Source: Lachnospiraceae bacterium (GTDB taxonomy: Bacteria > Bacillota > Clostridia > Lachnospirales > Lachnospiraceae). From it: a DNA stretch of 64,000 nucleotides. Shown here in pieces: positions 8,384-17,026 of this stretch. The stretch lies in the NCBI GenBank assembly GCA_017500935.1, contig JAFVXW010000030.1:62001-126000 (forward strand), given 5' to 3'. Under the pieces are notes generated by a model, which was given only the letters and a program-made list of their open reading frames with translations, searched no databases and was not told the DNA's origin. A program made the translations under genes and the position numbers. Each line of letters begins with the position of its first letter. Within the stretch, counting starts at the first letter, position 1.

Positions 8384-9031
8384 TTATCCAAGTTTTTGTC
8401 TTAATTTTAAAATCAGTGATTTGATGCGCTCCTGCTGCATCTGCATACTCACCTGATTGACGATCATGCGGGCAGAAAGCGGACAGATTTCTTCCAAAAC
8501 TTCAAGTCCGTTTTCCCTGAGGGTGGAACCGGTTTCCACAATATCAACGATCACGTCGGAAAGACCGACAATGGGGCCAAGCTCCACGGAACCGTTGAGT
8601 TTTATGATATCAACGGTCTGAAATTTTTTATTGTAAAAATAGTCTTTTGCAATGACCGGATATTTGCTTGCCACACGGATTCTTTCATGATGCTGCAAAA
8701 GCTCTCTGGCAGAAGCCGGTCCGCATACGCACATGCGGCATTTTCCAAAGCCAAGATCCAGCACTTCATAGACTCTTCTGCCTTCTTCCAGCAGTTCATC
8801 CTTGCCGGTGACGCCGATATCTGCGGCACCGTATTCCACATAGGTAGGAACATCGGGACCTTTTGCAAGGAAAAACTTTAATTTCAATTCTTCATTTACA
8901 AAAATCAGTTTGCGGGAGTCTTTGTCTTTGATCTCCTCGCAGGTAATGCCGACCTCTTCCAAAAGCTCCAGCGTTTTATTTGCAAGTCTTCCCTTAGTCA
9001 GGGCAAATGTAAGATAACGTTCTTCCTTCAT
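8384..9031 (-). CDS. hisG: ATP phosphoribosyltransferase, short form
   Basis: First enzyme of histidine synthesis, joining ATP and PRPP. At 215 residues it is the short HisG, which lacks the C-terminal histidine-binding domain and requires HisZ, encoded just upstream. Visible motifs are LTFALTKGRLANKTLELLE at the N-terminus, GAADIGVTGKDELLE, and the PRPP-binding segment DIVETGSTLRENGLEVLE. The ATG at 9031 follows the hisZ stop by one base, with GAGGAAG positioned inside the hisZ end. Confidence 0.95.
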   Translation of the reverse strand: MKEERYLTFALTKGRLANKTLELLEEVGITCEEIKDKDSRKLIFVNEELKLKFFLAKGPDVPTYVEYGAADIGVTGKDELLEEGRRVYEVLDLGFGKCRMCVCGPASARELLQHHERIRVASKYPVIAKDYFYNKKFQTVDIIKLNGSVELGPIVGLSDVIVDIVETGSTLRENGLEVLEEICPLSARMIVNQVSMQMQQERIKSLILKLRQKLG

Positions 9032-9032
9032 G

Positions 9033-10253
9033 TTAATCTTCCTCACAGATCGTCAGGATTTCCAGTGTCTGGTCTGCTTTAAACAGCTGGATTTCTTTCT
9101 GCATATGGCGTTTTGCCTGTTGAACATGACAGTCAATATTGCCGCAGACATGTGAAAGTTCCGCAGGAATGCCTCTGCTGCGAAGAGTGTTCGCCTGTTC
9201 AAAGGCACGTGCATAGGCAGCAGGCTCATAAATGATCAGAATGCCTTCTTTTTTGGGCTGCAGCTTTTTATCCTGTCTTTTCAGTGCTTCCATCAGATCA
9301 TCCACAACGATGACAAAACCGATCGCAGGCGCGTTTTTTCCAAAATAAGATAACAGTTTATCATAGCGGCCGCCGGATACGATGGCATCACCAACGCCAT
9401 ATGTATATCCTTTAAAAAGAATGCCTGTATAATAATGAAATTTGCTTAAAAGTCCGAGATCAAAATGAACGTATTTTTCTGCACCGCAGTTTGCCAGCAG
9501 TTCATATAATTTTTCAAGACGTTCTATTGCCAGTAAAGAACGCTCATTGTCCACAAGCTGCTTTGCTTCTGCAAGACTGTCTGTGGCTGTCACGGTATCC
9601 GCAAGACGCAAAAGAACCTTCGCATAGTCCTTTCTGACACCGCTTTCTTCCAGAATCTCCCTTGCATTGAAATAATTCTTTGCAAGAATCGCATCGCGCA
9701 GTCTGTCTGCATCTGTATCGGAAATACCTGCCTGGGAACATACACCCTGGAAATATTCCACTTCGCCGATGGTGATCTGGAAATCCTGCAGTCCGCTTGC
9801 TTTTAGTGCTTCAATGACCATCAGAATCATTTCTGCATCCGCCTGTACGGAACCGTCGAGAATCAGTTCAGCTCCCATCTGTGTGACTTCCTTTAACTTA
9901 CCCTGAAGACTGGAATTGTTGGTAAAAGTATTTCCAGAGTAAGTAAAGCGAAGAGGTGTTTTCTCATTCATGAAATATTTGGCGGCACATCTTGCGCAGG
10001 AGGGCGTAAAATCCGGTCTGAGCACCAGAGTATTTCCATCTTTATCAAAGAATTTGTAAAGCATGGAAGAAGGTGTGGTACCAATCTCCTTACTGAAAAC
10101 ATCAAAATATTCAAAAGTAGGTGTCTGGATGTCCTGATATCCAAACAATCGGATCGCATCATGCAGTCTGGACTCAAGCATAAGCTTACCTGCATATTCG
10201 GTGCCGTAAATATCGCGTACGCCTTCGGGCGTGTGAAGCAGAGACTGATACAT
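9033..10253 (-). CDS. hisZ: ATP phosphoribosyltransferase regulatory subunit
   Basis: A class II aminoacyl-tRNA-synthetase paralogue (406 residues) that does not charge tRNA but activates short HisG and carries the histidine feedback site. Class II motifs remain: PEGVRDIYG, a motif-2-like LVLRPDFTPSCARCAA, and the HisRS-like LLSKFHYYTGILFKGYTYG with AIVSGGRYDKLLSYFG. The presence of the short HisG next door makes HisZ much more likely than a HisRS. It is the first gene of the operon, preceded by a strong promoter at 10315-10343 and AGGAG seven bases before ATG 10253. Confidence 0.92.
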   Translation of the reverse strand: MYQSLLHTPEGVRDIYGTEYAGKLMLESRLHDAIRLFGYQDIQTPTFEYFDVFSKEIGTTPSSMLYKFFDKDGNTLVLRPDFTPSCARCAAKYFMNEKTPLRFTYSGNTFTNNSSLQGKLKEVTQMGAELILDGSVQADAEMILMVIEALKASGLQDFQITIGEVEYFQGVCSQAGISDTDADRLRDAILAKNYFNAREILEESGVRKDYAKVLLRLADTVTATDSLAEAKQLVDNERSLLAIERLEKLYELLANCGAEKYVHFDLGLLSKFHYYTGILFKGYTYGVGDAIVSGGRYDKLLSYFGKNAPAIGFVIVVDDLMEALKRQDKKLQPKKEGILIIYEPAAYARAFEQANTLRSRGIPAELSHVCGNIDCHVQQAKRHMQKEIQLFKADQTLEILTICEED

Positions 10254-10277
10254 AAGAACTCTCCTGTTCTTTATACT

Positions 10278-10298
10278 TTAGTGTGCTAATTTGCTAAT
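10278..10298. promoter_or_regulatory. Repeat/palindrome in the his leader, possible operator
   Basis: On the plus strand, TTAGTGTGCTAA is a TTAG-N4-CTAA palindrome (10278-10289) overlapping a direct repeat of GCTAAT (10285-10290 and 10293-10298). It lies just downstream of the predicted transcription start of hisZ, where a bound repressor would block elongation or initiation. A TrpR-family his repressor (YerC/HisR type) is a candidate reader, by inference only. Confidence 0.35.
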
Positions 10299-10314
10299 AC
10301 GTAAAACCTAATGT

Positions 10315-10343
10315 AGTATACCCGATTCCTAAAGGTATGTCAA
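10315..10343 (-). promoter_or_regulatory. Sigma-A promoter of the his operon
   Basis: On the minus strand TTGACA (10338-10343) and TATACT (10315-10320) are separated by exactly 17 bases. The leader to the hisZ start is only about 55 bases, too short for a T-box or a transcription attenuator. Confidence 0.85.
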
Positions 10344-10361
10344 CATGACTTTGTTTCAAAA

Positions 10362-11366
10362 TCAGGTCAATTTTTTATAATAGATACAGCGTCTGAGACC
10401 GCCGTATTTTTCTTTTTCGCAGACGCAGCAGAATCCGGCGGCATCCCCACTTCTTCTGCTGTATTTGTTGTCAGGATGCACCGTTGCACAAAAATGACGG
10501 TATCCATCAAGTGCTGCAAGGCGCATGCCTTCCAGAACCAGCTTTTCCTGCAGATGATGACCGCGGTGTTTTACAGAAACCGCAGTGGATTCCATATGGG
10601 CTGTATAAAGCATTTCCTCATCGGAAAGATTATATATTTCTTTGATATCATGAAAAAGATTATCAGAAGCCTCTTTGGGATAGCGGACCACCAAAAAACC
10701 GGCCAGTTCTCCGAAGGCACTGACAGCTTTTAAAATAAAACCTTCCCGGTCAATATGTCTTTCCAAAAAAGGAATATCATCTGTTACATACCATTCTTTG
10801 ACAGGCATCTGTTCATAAGCGGTCTGCTCCAGTGCATAGATTTTCTCAACATCTGCATAATCCGCTTTTTCGATCGTATAAGTGTCCATGATCTCTTTTC
10901 CGTCAAGATTACAGGAAATCAGGGTATCGTCATGGTCATAGGTAAGTTTTAAGGAAAAGAACGGCTGATTTTTGCGAAGCAGTTCAAAAAAGACAAGATC
11001 GCCTTTCCATAGAGGCAGATTCGGGATCTTATCCTTGGAAATCCATTCCAGATTGCCCTCATTACAGTCGGATGCCAGCTCGCCTTTCCAGGCTGTTGCG
11101 GTATACAGACACATATACTGGGTTTCTTTGCCCAGAAGGCAAAACGTGATCAGCCCCCTGAAATGGTATTCGGTCAGCTCAACGCCAAGTTCTTCTTTGA
11201 TTTCACGCAGCAGACAGTCTTCGGGGCTTTCGTATTCCTCCGCATGTCCGCCGGCGCCGATCCATTTATCTTTGTTGATATCATTTACTTTTTTGACTCT
11301 GTGCATCATCAGATACTGATCATCTTTTTCCAGATAGCAAAGAGTAGTCAGACTGCAGGTTACCAT
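10362..11366 (-). CDS. NUDIX hydrolase fused to a GNAT acetyltransferase domain
   Basis: A 334-residue two-domain protein. Residues about 1-140 form a MutT-like NUDIX domain with the box starting GGHAEEYESPEDCLL and ending REIKEELG. Residues about 165-334 form a GNAT-type domain: EKIYALEQTAYEQ, a core with AGFLVVRYPKE, the acetyl-CoA loop region ESTAVSVKHRGHHLQEKL, and HPDNKYS near the C-terminus. The segment after HPDNKYS (RRSGDAAGFCCVCE) departs from the usual family pattern but stays in frame with the expected length. A sanitising pyrophosphatase joined to an acetyltransferase is plausible; substrates are unknown. ATG 11366 has GGGAGGG just upstream. Confidence 0.8.
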   Translation of the reverse strand: MVTCSLTTLCYLEKDDQYLMMHRVKKVNDINKDKWIGAGGHAEEYESPEDCLLREIKEELGVELTEYHFRGLITFCLLGKETQYMCLYTATAWKGELASDCNEGNLEWISKDKIPNLPLWKGDLVFFELLRKNQPFFSLKLTYDHDDTLISCNLDGKEIMDTYTIEKADYADVEKIYALEQTAYEQMPVKEWYVTDDIPFLERHIDREGFILKAVSAFGELAGFLVVRYPKEASDNLFHDIKEIYNLSDEEMLYTAHMESTAVSVKHRGHHLQEKLVLEGMRLAALDGYRHFCATVHPDNKYSRRSGDAAGFCCVCEKEKYGGLRRCIYYKKLT

Positions 11367-11393
11367 AGCGCCCTCCCATTTCGTCTAAAATTT

Positions 11394-11933
11394 CTATTGA
11401 TCAGGCCGGTCATCAAGATCTTTTTGCAGCATATCCAGATAAGGAACCAAAACGCCCTGTTTTTTGGGCAGAAAATAGGCCGGATTAAGCTCCTCAAAGC
11501 GAAAGCTCTTTCTGCCGCCCTCCTGTGCTCTGTCCCAGAAAAAGCGAAGATGCTCATAGGGCAGATAATAAAAGAGATCTTTTGCAGAATAATAGATCAA
11601 AAAGAAAGAAACACCGCCCTGTTTTTCAAAATTTTCCATGAAACGGACCTGATGTTCATGGATATTCTGCAGGGCAAAGGTATCCTGTGCACATTCCTTT
11701 GCATCGAAACATACCGGAATTCCCTGCACCACACCGATGTAGTCAACGGTACTCTTCTGGTCAAAATATGCCAGTGTGATATGCCGGTTTTCTTTATCGA
11801 TTCTGATGGGTGTGATAGGCGTAGGAATCTTCTGGATCAGCGCAAGATTGCTTTCCAGATATTTTTCATTGGTCCGGTTGATCAGATCTTCCAGTGTGGA
11901 ACCTCGTAAACCTCTTGAGTTCCAGGTGGCCAT
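11394..11933 (-). CDS. recU: Holliday junction resolvase RecU
   Basis: RecU cuts four-way DNA junctions in Firmicutes recombination and chromosome segregation, working with RuvAB. The 179-residue protein shows the family layout: GSTLEDLINRTNEKYL, IPTPITPI, the nuclease core STVDYIGVVQGIPVCFDAKE (the D and the ExK-like DAKE), and the C-terminal YYLPYEHLRFFW. I choose ATG 11933 because AAAGGAAG sits seven bases upstream; the GTG six bases earlier is too close. It follows the RluA-type gene with a two-base gap after its stop. No pbp1 gene accompanies it, unlike Bacillus. Confidence 0.9.
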   Translation of the reverse strand: MATWNSRGLRGSTLEDLINRTNEKYLESNLALIQKIPTPITPIRIDKENRHITLAYFDQKSTVDYIGVVQGIPVCFDAKECAQDTFALQNIHEHQVRFMENFEKQGGVSFFLIYYSAKDLFYYLPYEHLRFFWDRAQEGGRKSFRFEELNPAYFLPKKQGVLVPYLDMLQKDLDDRPDQ

Positions 11934-11935
11934 AT

Positions 11936-13012
11936 TCACACTTCCTTTCTGCCGGGTTTATTTTGTTTTTCAGCTTTTTGCCGACAGTATAAAATCAGCT
12001 GCTGATAGCTCTCCGGCTCCTTAGCTGTGATTGTTTTGCCGGAAAGATAGGAAAAAGTCCCTTCAATGCAGGTGGGGAATACAATCTGCCATGCATGCAG
12101 CATCTGACTGTTTTTGTGTATTGACTGGATCGGTCGGTTGATCGTCGGATCTCCGTATTTAGAATCACCGATCAGGCAATGTCCGATATGAGCCAAATGT
12201 GCCCTGATCTGGTGTGATCTTCCGGTAAAGAGCTCTGCCTGTGCATGTGTGATGACAGTACCGCCGGGAAGTTTGTAAGAGGAAATCGGTTTGATTCCGG
12301 TTTTGATCTCTGATACATCCTTCTTGTTTGTCGGACAGCTGTCAAGAATGGTCACCGTATTGGTTTTTTCATCTTTTTGCAGCCATCCTGTCAAAACACC
12401 CTCTTTCGGCGTTCCTTTTACAAACAGACGGTAATATTTATGTACACTTCTGTCTTTTAAACAGGAAGTCAGAAACTGTGCACCTGCAAGGCTTTTGGCA
12501 CATAATACAAGTCCGCTTGTATTGCGGTCAAGGCGGTTGCAGACAGAAGGCCGGAACGTATGCAGATCTGCTGCGGTTATTTCTTTTTTGGAAAGAAGAT
12601 ATCCAACCAGCCATTCATTTAAGGAAAGGTCAGAAGGCTGGGCCTTCTGGGATAAAATTCCGGCGGGTTTGCTGACTGCGAGGATATGCTGATCTTCATA
12701 GATCACTTCCAGATTTCCGAAACGTTCAAAAGCATTCCCGGCCTCTTTTAACAGAGGGATATTGGAAGATGTTTTTTCTTCTGAAACGGCAGGTGCTCCG
12801 AATTTGACAAAGGTTTCCTCTGAAAAGAAAAGCTTTACACTGTCTCCCACAGAAAGAATCTCCTGTCCGGTACATTTCTCACCGTTTAAAACGATGTTTT
12901 TTTTACGCATCATCTTATAAAAAAGAGATGAGGGCGCATCCTTCATATATTTATGTAAAAATTTGTCCAGCCGCTGACCGGCTTCATTGCGGCGGATTGT
13001 AAGTTCGCGCAT
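11936..13012 (-). CDS. RluA-family pseudouridine synthase
   Basis: Isomerises uridine to pseudouridine in rRNA or tRNA. The N-terminal S4 RNA-binding domain spans residues about 1-75 (RLDKFLHKYMKDAP). The catalytic domain has CNRLDRNTSGLVLCAKS with the catalytic aspartate, and AELFTGRSHQIRAHLAHIGH. At 358 residues it fits the RluC/RluD subgroup; the target base is not determinable. The start is ATG 13012 with CGGAGGAAC upstream; a longer reading to 13057 adds residues unlike the family. It is followed immediately by recU. Confidence 0.88.
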   Translation of the reverse strand: MRELTIRRNEAGQRLDKFLHKYMKDAPSSLFYKMMRKKNIVLNGEKCTGQEILSVGDSVKLFFSEETFVKFGAPAVSEEKTSSNIPLLKEAGNAFERFGNLEVIYEDQHILAVSKPAGILSQKAQPSDLSLNEWLVGYLLSKKEITAADLHTFRPSVCNRLDRNTSGLVLCAKSLAGAQFLTSCLKDRSVHKYYRLFVKGTPKEGVLTGWLQKDEKTNTVTILDSCPTNKKDVSEIKTGIKPISSYKLPGGTVITHAQAELFTGRSHQIRAHLAHIGHCLIGDSKYGDPTINRPIQSIHKNSQMLHAWQIVFPTCIEGTFSYLSGKTITAKEPESYQQLILYCRQKAEKQNKPGRKEV

Positions 13013-13028
13013 AGTTCCTCCGGGCCTT

Positions 13029-13598
13029 TTAAAGAGAGATGGCCTTAAGCAAAGCAAGACTTTCCTGTTCGTCTGCAGTTAACACCTCTTCTTCCAAAAG
13101 CTGTTCCTGACGATTGCTGTATTTGGAAATATCGGTAAAAATCTTTACGGTAACCTTTTTGCCGTTCTGGGCAAAAATGGAACGGATATGTTTTTCACAG
13201 GCCTGCGGATCGCACTTTTTATTTGCGGTATATCCTGTGATCACATCCTCTTTAACGGTTATGTGATGAATTTCAAAATTTTCCTTATAGCTTGTAAACA
13301 CCATATCATACAGGCAGTGATCGTTGTCTGCATAGTCTTTTAATTTCTTTCTGTCAGAAGCCAAAATACCATGATAACGGTAATACATAATGGTGTTTAC
13401 GGCACTTTTGCTGGCCGGAAGGCATCCTAAAACCGCAGCGATGGTCAGATAATTCTGATTGCTTCCGGTGGTCAGATATCCAAGCAGATAGACAGCAAGC
13501 GAGATTGCAAAAAAGAGAATTGTGCGGATCAGGCCCCGTTTTCTCTGTTTCTCAAGATATCCAAAACTCCCTTTTTGAACTTTATTTTTTATATTCAT
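13029..13598 (-). CDS. Two-pass membrane protein, function unknown
   Basis: A 189-residue protein that I do not recognise. A basic N-terminus (KQRKRGLIR) precedes two hydrophobic segments at residues about 23-43 (TILFFAISLAVYLLGYLT) and 48-64 (NYLTIAAVLGCLPASKSA). A soluble C-terminal part of about 120 residues follows, with no enzymatic motif visible. Its ATG overlaps the upstream SDR stop by four bases, so the two are translationally coupled; it is 16 bp from the pseudouridine synthase gene. Confidence 0.65.
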   Translation of the reverse strand: MNIKNKVQKGSFGYLEKQRKRGLIRTILFFAISLAVYLLGYLTTGSNQNYLTIAAVLGCLPASKSAVNTIMYYRYHGILASDRKKLKDYADNDHCLYDMVFTSYKENFEIHHITVKEDVITGYTANKKCDPQACEKHIRSIFAQNGKKVTVKIFTDISKYSNRQEQLLEEEVLTADEQESLALLKAISL

Positions 13599-14392
13599 GT
13601 TTTACCCTTTCCGGTTTTTATTTTTTCCAGTTTCTTTAAGGCAGCAGCTCCCTGCAGCATGATTTCATGGGGGAAAATCCCGGCTGCAAGATAAAACAGT
13701 TTCATGGGAATACCTGTTATGCACACCCTGCGTCTTTGTGCACTGGCTTTGAGTGCATCCGATACAACCTCTGAGGCTTCCACCATGGTCAGCTTTTTGA
13801 CAGCCAGTGTGGAACCAAATTTTTCAGCCCGTTCAAAAAATGCAGTGTTGACAGGTCCCGGACAGACTGCAGTGACATATATGCTCTTTTCCTTAAGCTC
13901 CTGTGCAAGCGCCCTCGAAAAACTAAGTACAAAGGATTTGGAGGCGGCATACACCGCAAAATCTGCCTGCGGCAAAAATGCGGCACTGCTTGCCAGCTGC
14001 AGGATACGGCTGTTTGGTTTCATATAGGGAATGCACATATGGGTCATCTGCACTAAAGCCTTACAGTTTAAGTCGATCTGTCCGCTCTGTTCTCCCATTG
14101 ATACCCTGTCAAAGGCTCCCATAAGGCCATATCCGGCACAATTGACCAGCATGCGGACCACAGGGCATTCTTTTTCTAAAATCGCTTTAAAAGCGAAAAT
14201 ATCGCTCTCCAGAGTAAGATCCATATCAAAGATCCTGACCGGGTGCTCTAAGGTCTGTGCAAGCGCTTCAAGCTCCTTTTTCCTTCTGGAGATCAGCCAG
14301 AAAACATCCACACTGTATAATCTTTTGTCCAGCTGACGGGCAAATTCTCTGCCGATCCCTGAGGATGCCCCTGTTATGATGATAATGTTCAT
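13595..14392 (-). CDS. Short-chain dehydrogenase/reductase (SDR)
   Basis: A classical SDR of 265 residues. The NAD(P)-binding motif TGASSGIGREFARQL is at residues 7-21, NCAGYG follows at about residue 90, and the catalytic YAASK follows a serine-rich strand (LQLASSAA). The CPGPVNTAFF segment after the active site is typical. The arginine-rich segment WLISRRKKE after beta-2 suggests NADPH use. The substrate is unknown. The hydrophobic tail near 230-250 (MKLFYLAAGIFP) resembles the DltE/YqjQ-like SDRs of Firmicutes, which is a weak hint only. Confidence 0.85.
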   Translation of the reverse strand: MNIIIITGASSGIGREFARQLDKRLYSVDVFWLISRRKKELEALAQTLEHPVRIFDMDLTLESDIFAFKAILEKECPVVRMLVNCAGYGLMGAFDRVSMGEQSGQIDLNCKALVQMTHMCIPYMKPNSRILQLASSAAFLPQADFAVYAASKSFVLSFSRALAQELKEKSIYVTAVCPGPVNTAFFERAEKFGSTLAVKKLTMVEASEVVSDALKASAQRRRVCITGIPMKLFYLAAGIFPHEIMLQGAAALKKLEKIKTGKGKT

Positions 14393-14412
14393 GAATTACC
14401 TCTGCGAAAAAA

Positions 14413-16347
14413 CTATTTTTTCTTTTTATGAACGTTTCGGATCGTCTTTTTTGGTTTTTGTTCTTTATTGGCCGGTCTTTGCTGCCCTTTTGTCTCACTC
14501 TGGGATTTGTTGAAAGCTGCAGGTCTTGCACCGTCTTTGCGCAGCATTTCCTTTTTGGGACGTACCAAACATTTTTTATCAAAACCGATCAGGTCAGTTC
14601 TTCCCGCTTTTTCCAATGCTTCCACCACAAGATCGTAATTGGAAGGATTCCGGTACTGGATCAGGGCTCTCTGCATTGCCTTTTCATGAGGGTTATGGCA
14701 TACATAAACCTTAGAACCGTCTCTGGGATCGATTCCGGTGTAATACATTACAGTTGACATTGTGGAAGGCGTTGGATAAAAATCCTGTACCTGCTGCGGC
14801 ATATATCCCAGATCACGAAGGTATTCCGCAAGCGCAACGGCTTCCTTTAAAGTAGAGCCCGGATGGGAACTCATCAGATACGGTACAAGGAATTGTTTTA
14901 ATCCCAGCTGGTCATTTAATTTTTTATATTTCTGCTGGAATTTTTCATATACTGTATTTTCGGGTTTGCCCATGCGGCGAAGCACGGGATCTGCAATATG
15001 TTCCGGTGCCACCTTTAGCTGTCCGCTTACATGGTGCATGACAAGCTCTTTAAAAAAGGTATCGTCAGCATCTGCCAGCAGATAATCGAAACGGATTCCG
15101 GAACGGATAAATACTTTTTTTACCTTCGGAAGCGCCCTTAATTTGCGCAGAAGCTCCAGATAATCGCTGTGATCTGCTTTCATATTGGGACAGAGCTTGG
15201 GAAACAGGCACTGTCTGTGTTTGCATACGCCATGTGTCATCTGTTTCTGACAGGAGGGCTGTCTGAAATTGGCGGTGGGGCCGCCCACATCATGGATATA
15301 GCCTTTAAAATCAGGGTCCTGTGTGATCAGCTTTGCCTCTTCAATGATCGATTCGTGACTTCTGACCTGAATGGTTCTTCCCTGATGGAAGGTGAGCGCA
15401 CAGAAGCTGCAGCCGCCAAAACACCCGCGGTTGCTGATCAAAGAAAATTTAATTTCACTTATGGCAGGAACACCGCCAAGTGCTTCATAGGACGGATGGT
15501 AAGTGCGCATATAGGGAAGTGCATACACATCGTCCATCTCCTGCATGGTAAGAGGCGGCTGCGGCGGATTCTGCACCACAAAAGTACCGTTGGGATAGGG
15601 TTCCACCAGTGTTTTTCCGTTAAAGGGATCAGTGTTGTCATACTGCACTTTAAAGCTTTTTGCATAAACTGCCGGTGTTTCCTTCATTTCTTCATAAGAA
15701 GGCAGAATTTCAGGTTCGTAAATACCTTCGATCGATTTGGTCTTGTAGACAGTTCCGGCAACAAAGGTAATATCCTTTACTGCGATGCCGCTGTTTAACG
15801 CATCTGCGATCTCCACTATGGATTTTTCACCCATGCCGTAGGAAATCAGATCTGCCTGGGAATCCAGAAGGATGGAACGCTTAAAGGAATCGCTCCAGTA
15901 ATCATAATGCGCCATACGCCGTAAGCTGGCTTCAATGCCGCCAATGATGATCGGTGTTTCGCGATAGCTTCTGCGGATCAGATTACAGTATACAACAGTG
16001 GCATGGTCAGGCCGTTTTCCCATAACGCCCCCCGGTGTATAAGCATCATTGGGACGCTTCTTTTTGGAAACAAAATAATGATTTACCATGGAGTCCATAT
16101 TTCCGGAGGACACTAAAAATCCCAGTCTGGGCTCTCCGAATTCACGGATGCTGGCATCGTTTTTCCAGTCAGGCTGTGCAAGAATACATACTTTATAACC
16201 GTGCTGCTCTAAAATACGGCTGATGATCGCCGTTCCAAAAGAAGGGTGATCTACATAGGCATCGCCGCTGACATAAACAAAATCAGGCTGCTGCCAGCCG
16301 CGCTTTTGCATTTCTTCTTTATTGATCGGTAAAAATCCTTTATCCAC
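14413..16347 (-). CDS. YgiQ-family radical SAM protein
   Basis: A 644-residue UPF0313/YgiQ protein of unknown reaction. The radical SAM motif is RGCFGGCSFCALTFHQGR. An N-terminal cobalamin-binding-like region precedes it (VYVSGDAYVDHPSFGTAIIS), with IIIGGIEASLRRMAHYDYW following. The C-terminal part includes the conserved QVQDFYPTPSTMSTVMYYTG. The basic tail (KKTIRNVHKKKK) suggests nucleic acid contact. The start is GTG 16347 with AGGAG upstream. It lies between the SDR gene and a HAD phosphatase gene. Confidence 0.9.
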   Translation of the reverse strand: MDKGFLPINKEEMQKRGWQQPDFVYVSGDAYVDHPSFGTAIISRILEQHGYKVCILAQPDWKNDASIREFGEPRLGFLVSSGNMDSMVNHYFVSKKKRPNDAYTPGGVMGKRPDHATVVYCNLIRRSYRETPIIIGGIEASLRRMAHYDYWSDSFKRSILLDSQADLISYGMGEKSIVEIADALNSGIAVKDITFVAGTVYKTKSIEGIYEPEILPSYEEMKETPAVYAKSFKVQYDNTDPFNGKTLVEPYPNGTFVVQNPPQPPLTMQEMDDVYALPYMRTYHPSYEALGGVPAISEIKFSLISNRGCFGGCSFCALTFHQGRTIQVRSHESIIEEAKLITQDPDFKGYIHDVGGPTANFRQPSCQKQMTHGVCKHRQCLFPKLCPNMKADHSDYLELLRKLRALPKVKKVFIRSGIRFDYLLADADDTFFKELVMHHVSGQLKVAPEHIADPVLRRMGKPENTVYEKFQQKYKKLNDQLGLKQFLVPYLMSSHPGSTLKEAVALAEYLRDLGYMPQQVQDFYPTPSTMSTVMYYTGIDPRDGSKVYVCHNPHEKAMQRALIQYRNPSNYDLVVEALEKAGRTDLIGFDKKCLVRPKKEMLRKDGARPAAFNKSQSETKGQQRPANKEQKPKKTIRNVHKKKK

Positions 16348-16360
16348 TTACTTTCTCCTG

Positions 16361-17023
16361 TCAGGACTGCTTCATACAGTCCATGATTTCATGAAAATCT
16401 TTGATATAGTAATCTGCCATTTTGCTCTTGGCATCTTTCTGGTCCAGTGAATAGGCATCTTCTACGGCACACACTTTCATGCCGGCAGCTTTTCCTGCCA
16501 TGATCCCGGGAATGATATCCTCAAAAACAAGACAGTTTTCACAGGATACATCCAGTGCTTTTGCTACTGCCAGATAAATATCGGGAGCCGGTTTTCCCTT
16601 TCCCACATCACATCCTGTCATGATACAGGAAAAAGCATCTGACAAGCCGTATACTTCCATCAGCATGGAAACAAGCTCTCTGGAATTGCTTGTTGCGATC
16701 CCAAGCTTGATATCATGTTCTCTGCAATATGCCAAAAGTCTGTCTGCACCCGGCTTAAGCGGCACCTCATACCGGTATTTATTCCATGCCATTTCATTCC
16801 AGGTTCGTTTGATGGTATCCAGATCATCCGGAATCTGAAAACGTTCTTTAAAATAAACAGCAGTTTCAGAAAAACTAAAGCCCTCGATATCATGCTGCAG
16901 ACCTTTTGGAACCTCCAGCCCGAAACGACCCAGATATTCCACATCGATCTGATACCACAGCCACATGGAATCCACTAACGAGCCGTCCAGATCAAAAATG
17001 ACAGCTTTTATATTTTCAAGCAT
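16361..17023 (-). CDS. HAD-superfamily phosphatase, beta-phosphoglucomutase-like
   Basis: A 220-residue HAD subfamily IA protein with a helical cap. Motif I is VIFDLDGSLVDS (nucleophile and acid/base aspartates at 11 and 13), motif II is IATSNS, and motif III/IV is GKPAPDIYL with VFEDIIPGIMAGKAAGM. The cap spans residues about 18-90. The second loop matches phosphatases acting on small sugar phosphates, but the exact substrate is unknown. It follows the rsuA-like gene with a three-base gap and is probably cotranscribed with it. Confidence 0.85.
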   Translation of the reverse strand: MLENIKAVIFDLDGSLVDSMWLWYQIDVEYLGRFGLEVPKGLQHDIEGFSFSETAVYFKERFQIPDDLDTIKRTWNEMAWNKYRYEVPLKPGADRLLAYCREHDIKLGIATSNSRELVSMLMEVYGLSDAFSCIMTGCDVGKGKPAPDIYLAVAKALDVSCENCLVFEDIIPGIMAGKAAGMKVCAVEDAYSLDQKDAKSKMADYYIKDFHEIMDCMKQS

Positions 17024-17026
17024 AAA

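Noticed and set aside
11163-11909. 248-codon open frame on the plus strand across the NUDIX-GNAT gene and recU
   Set aside because: It spans the boundary of two recognised minus-strand genes and shows no domain.
14268-14582. 104-codon minus-strand frame bridging the YgiQ and SDR genes
   Set aside because: It overlaps the ends of two recognised genes in another frame and is highly basic, typical of a shadow.
15169-15798. 209-codon open frame on the plus strand opposite the YgiQ gene
   Set aside because: Antisense to a conserved radical SAM protein with no supporting signals.
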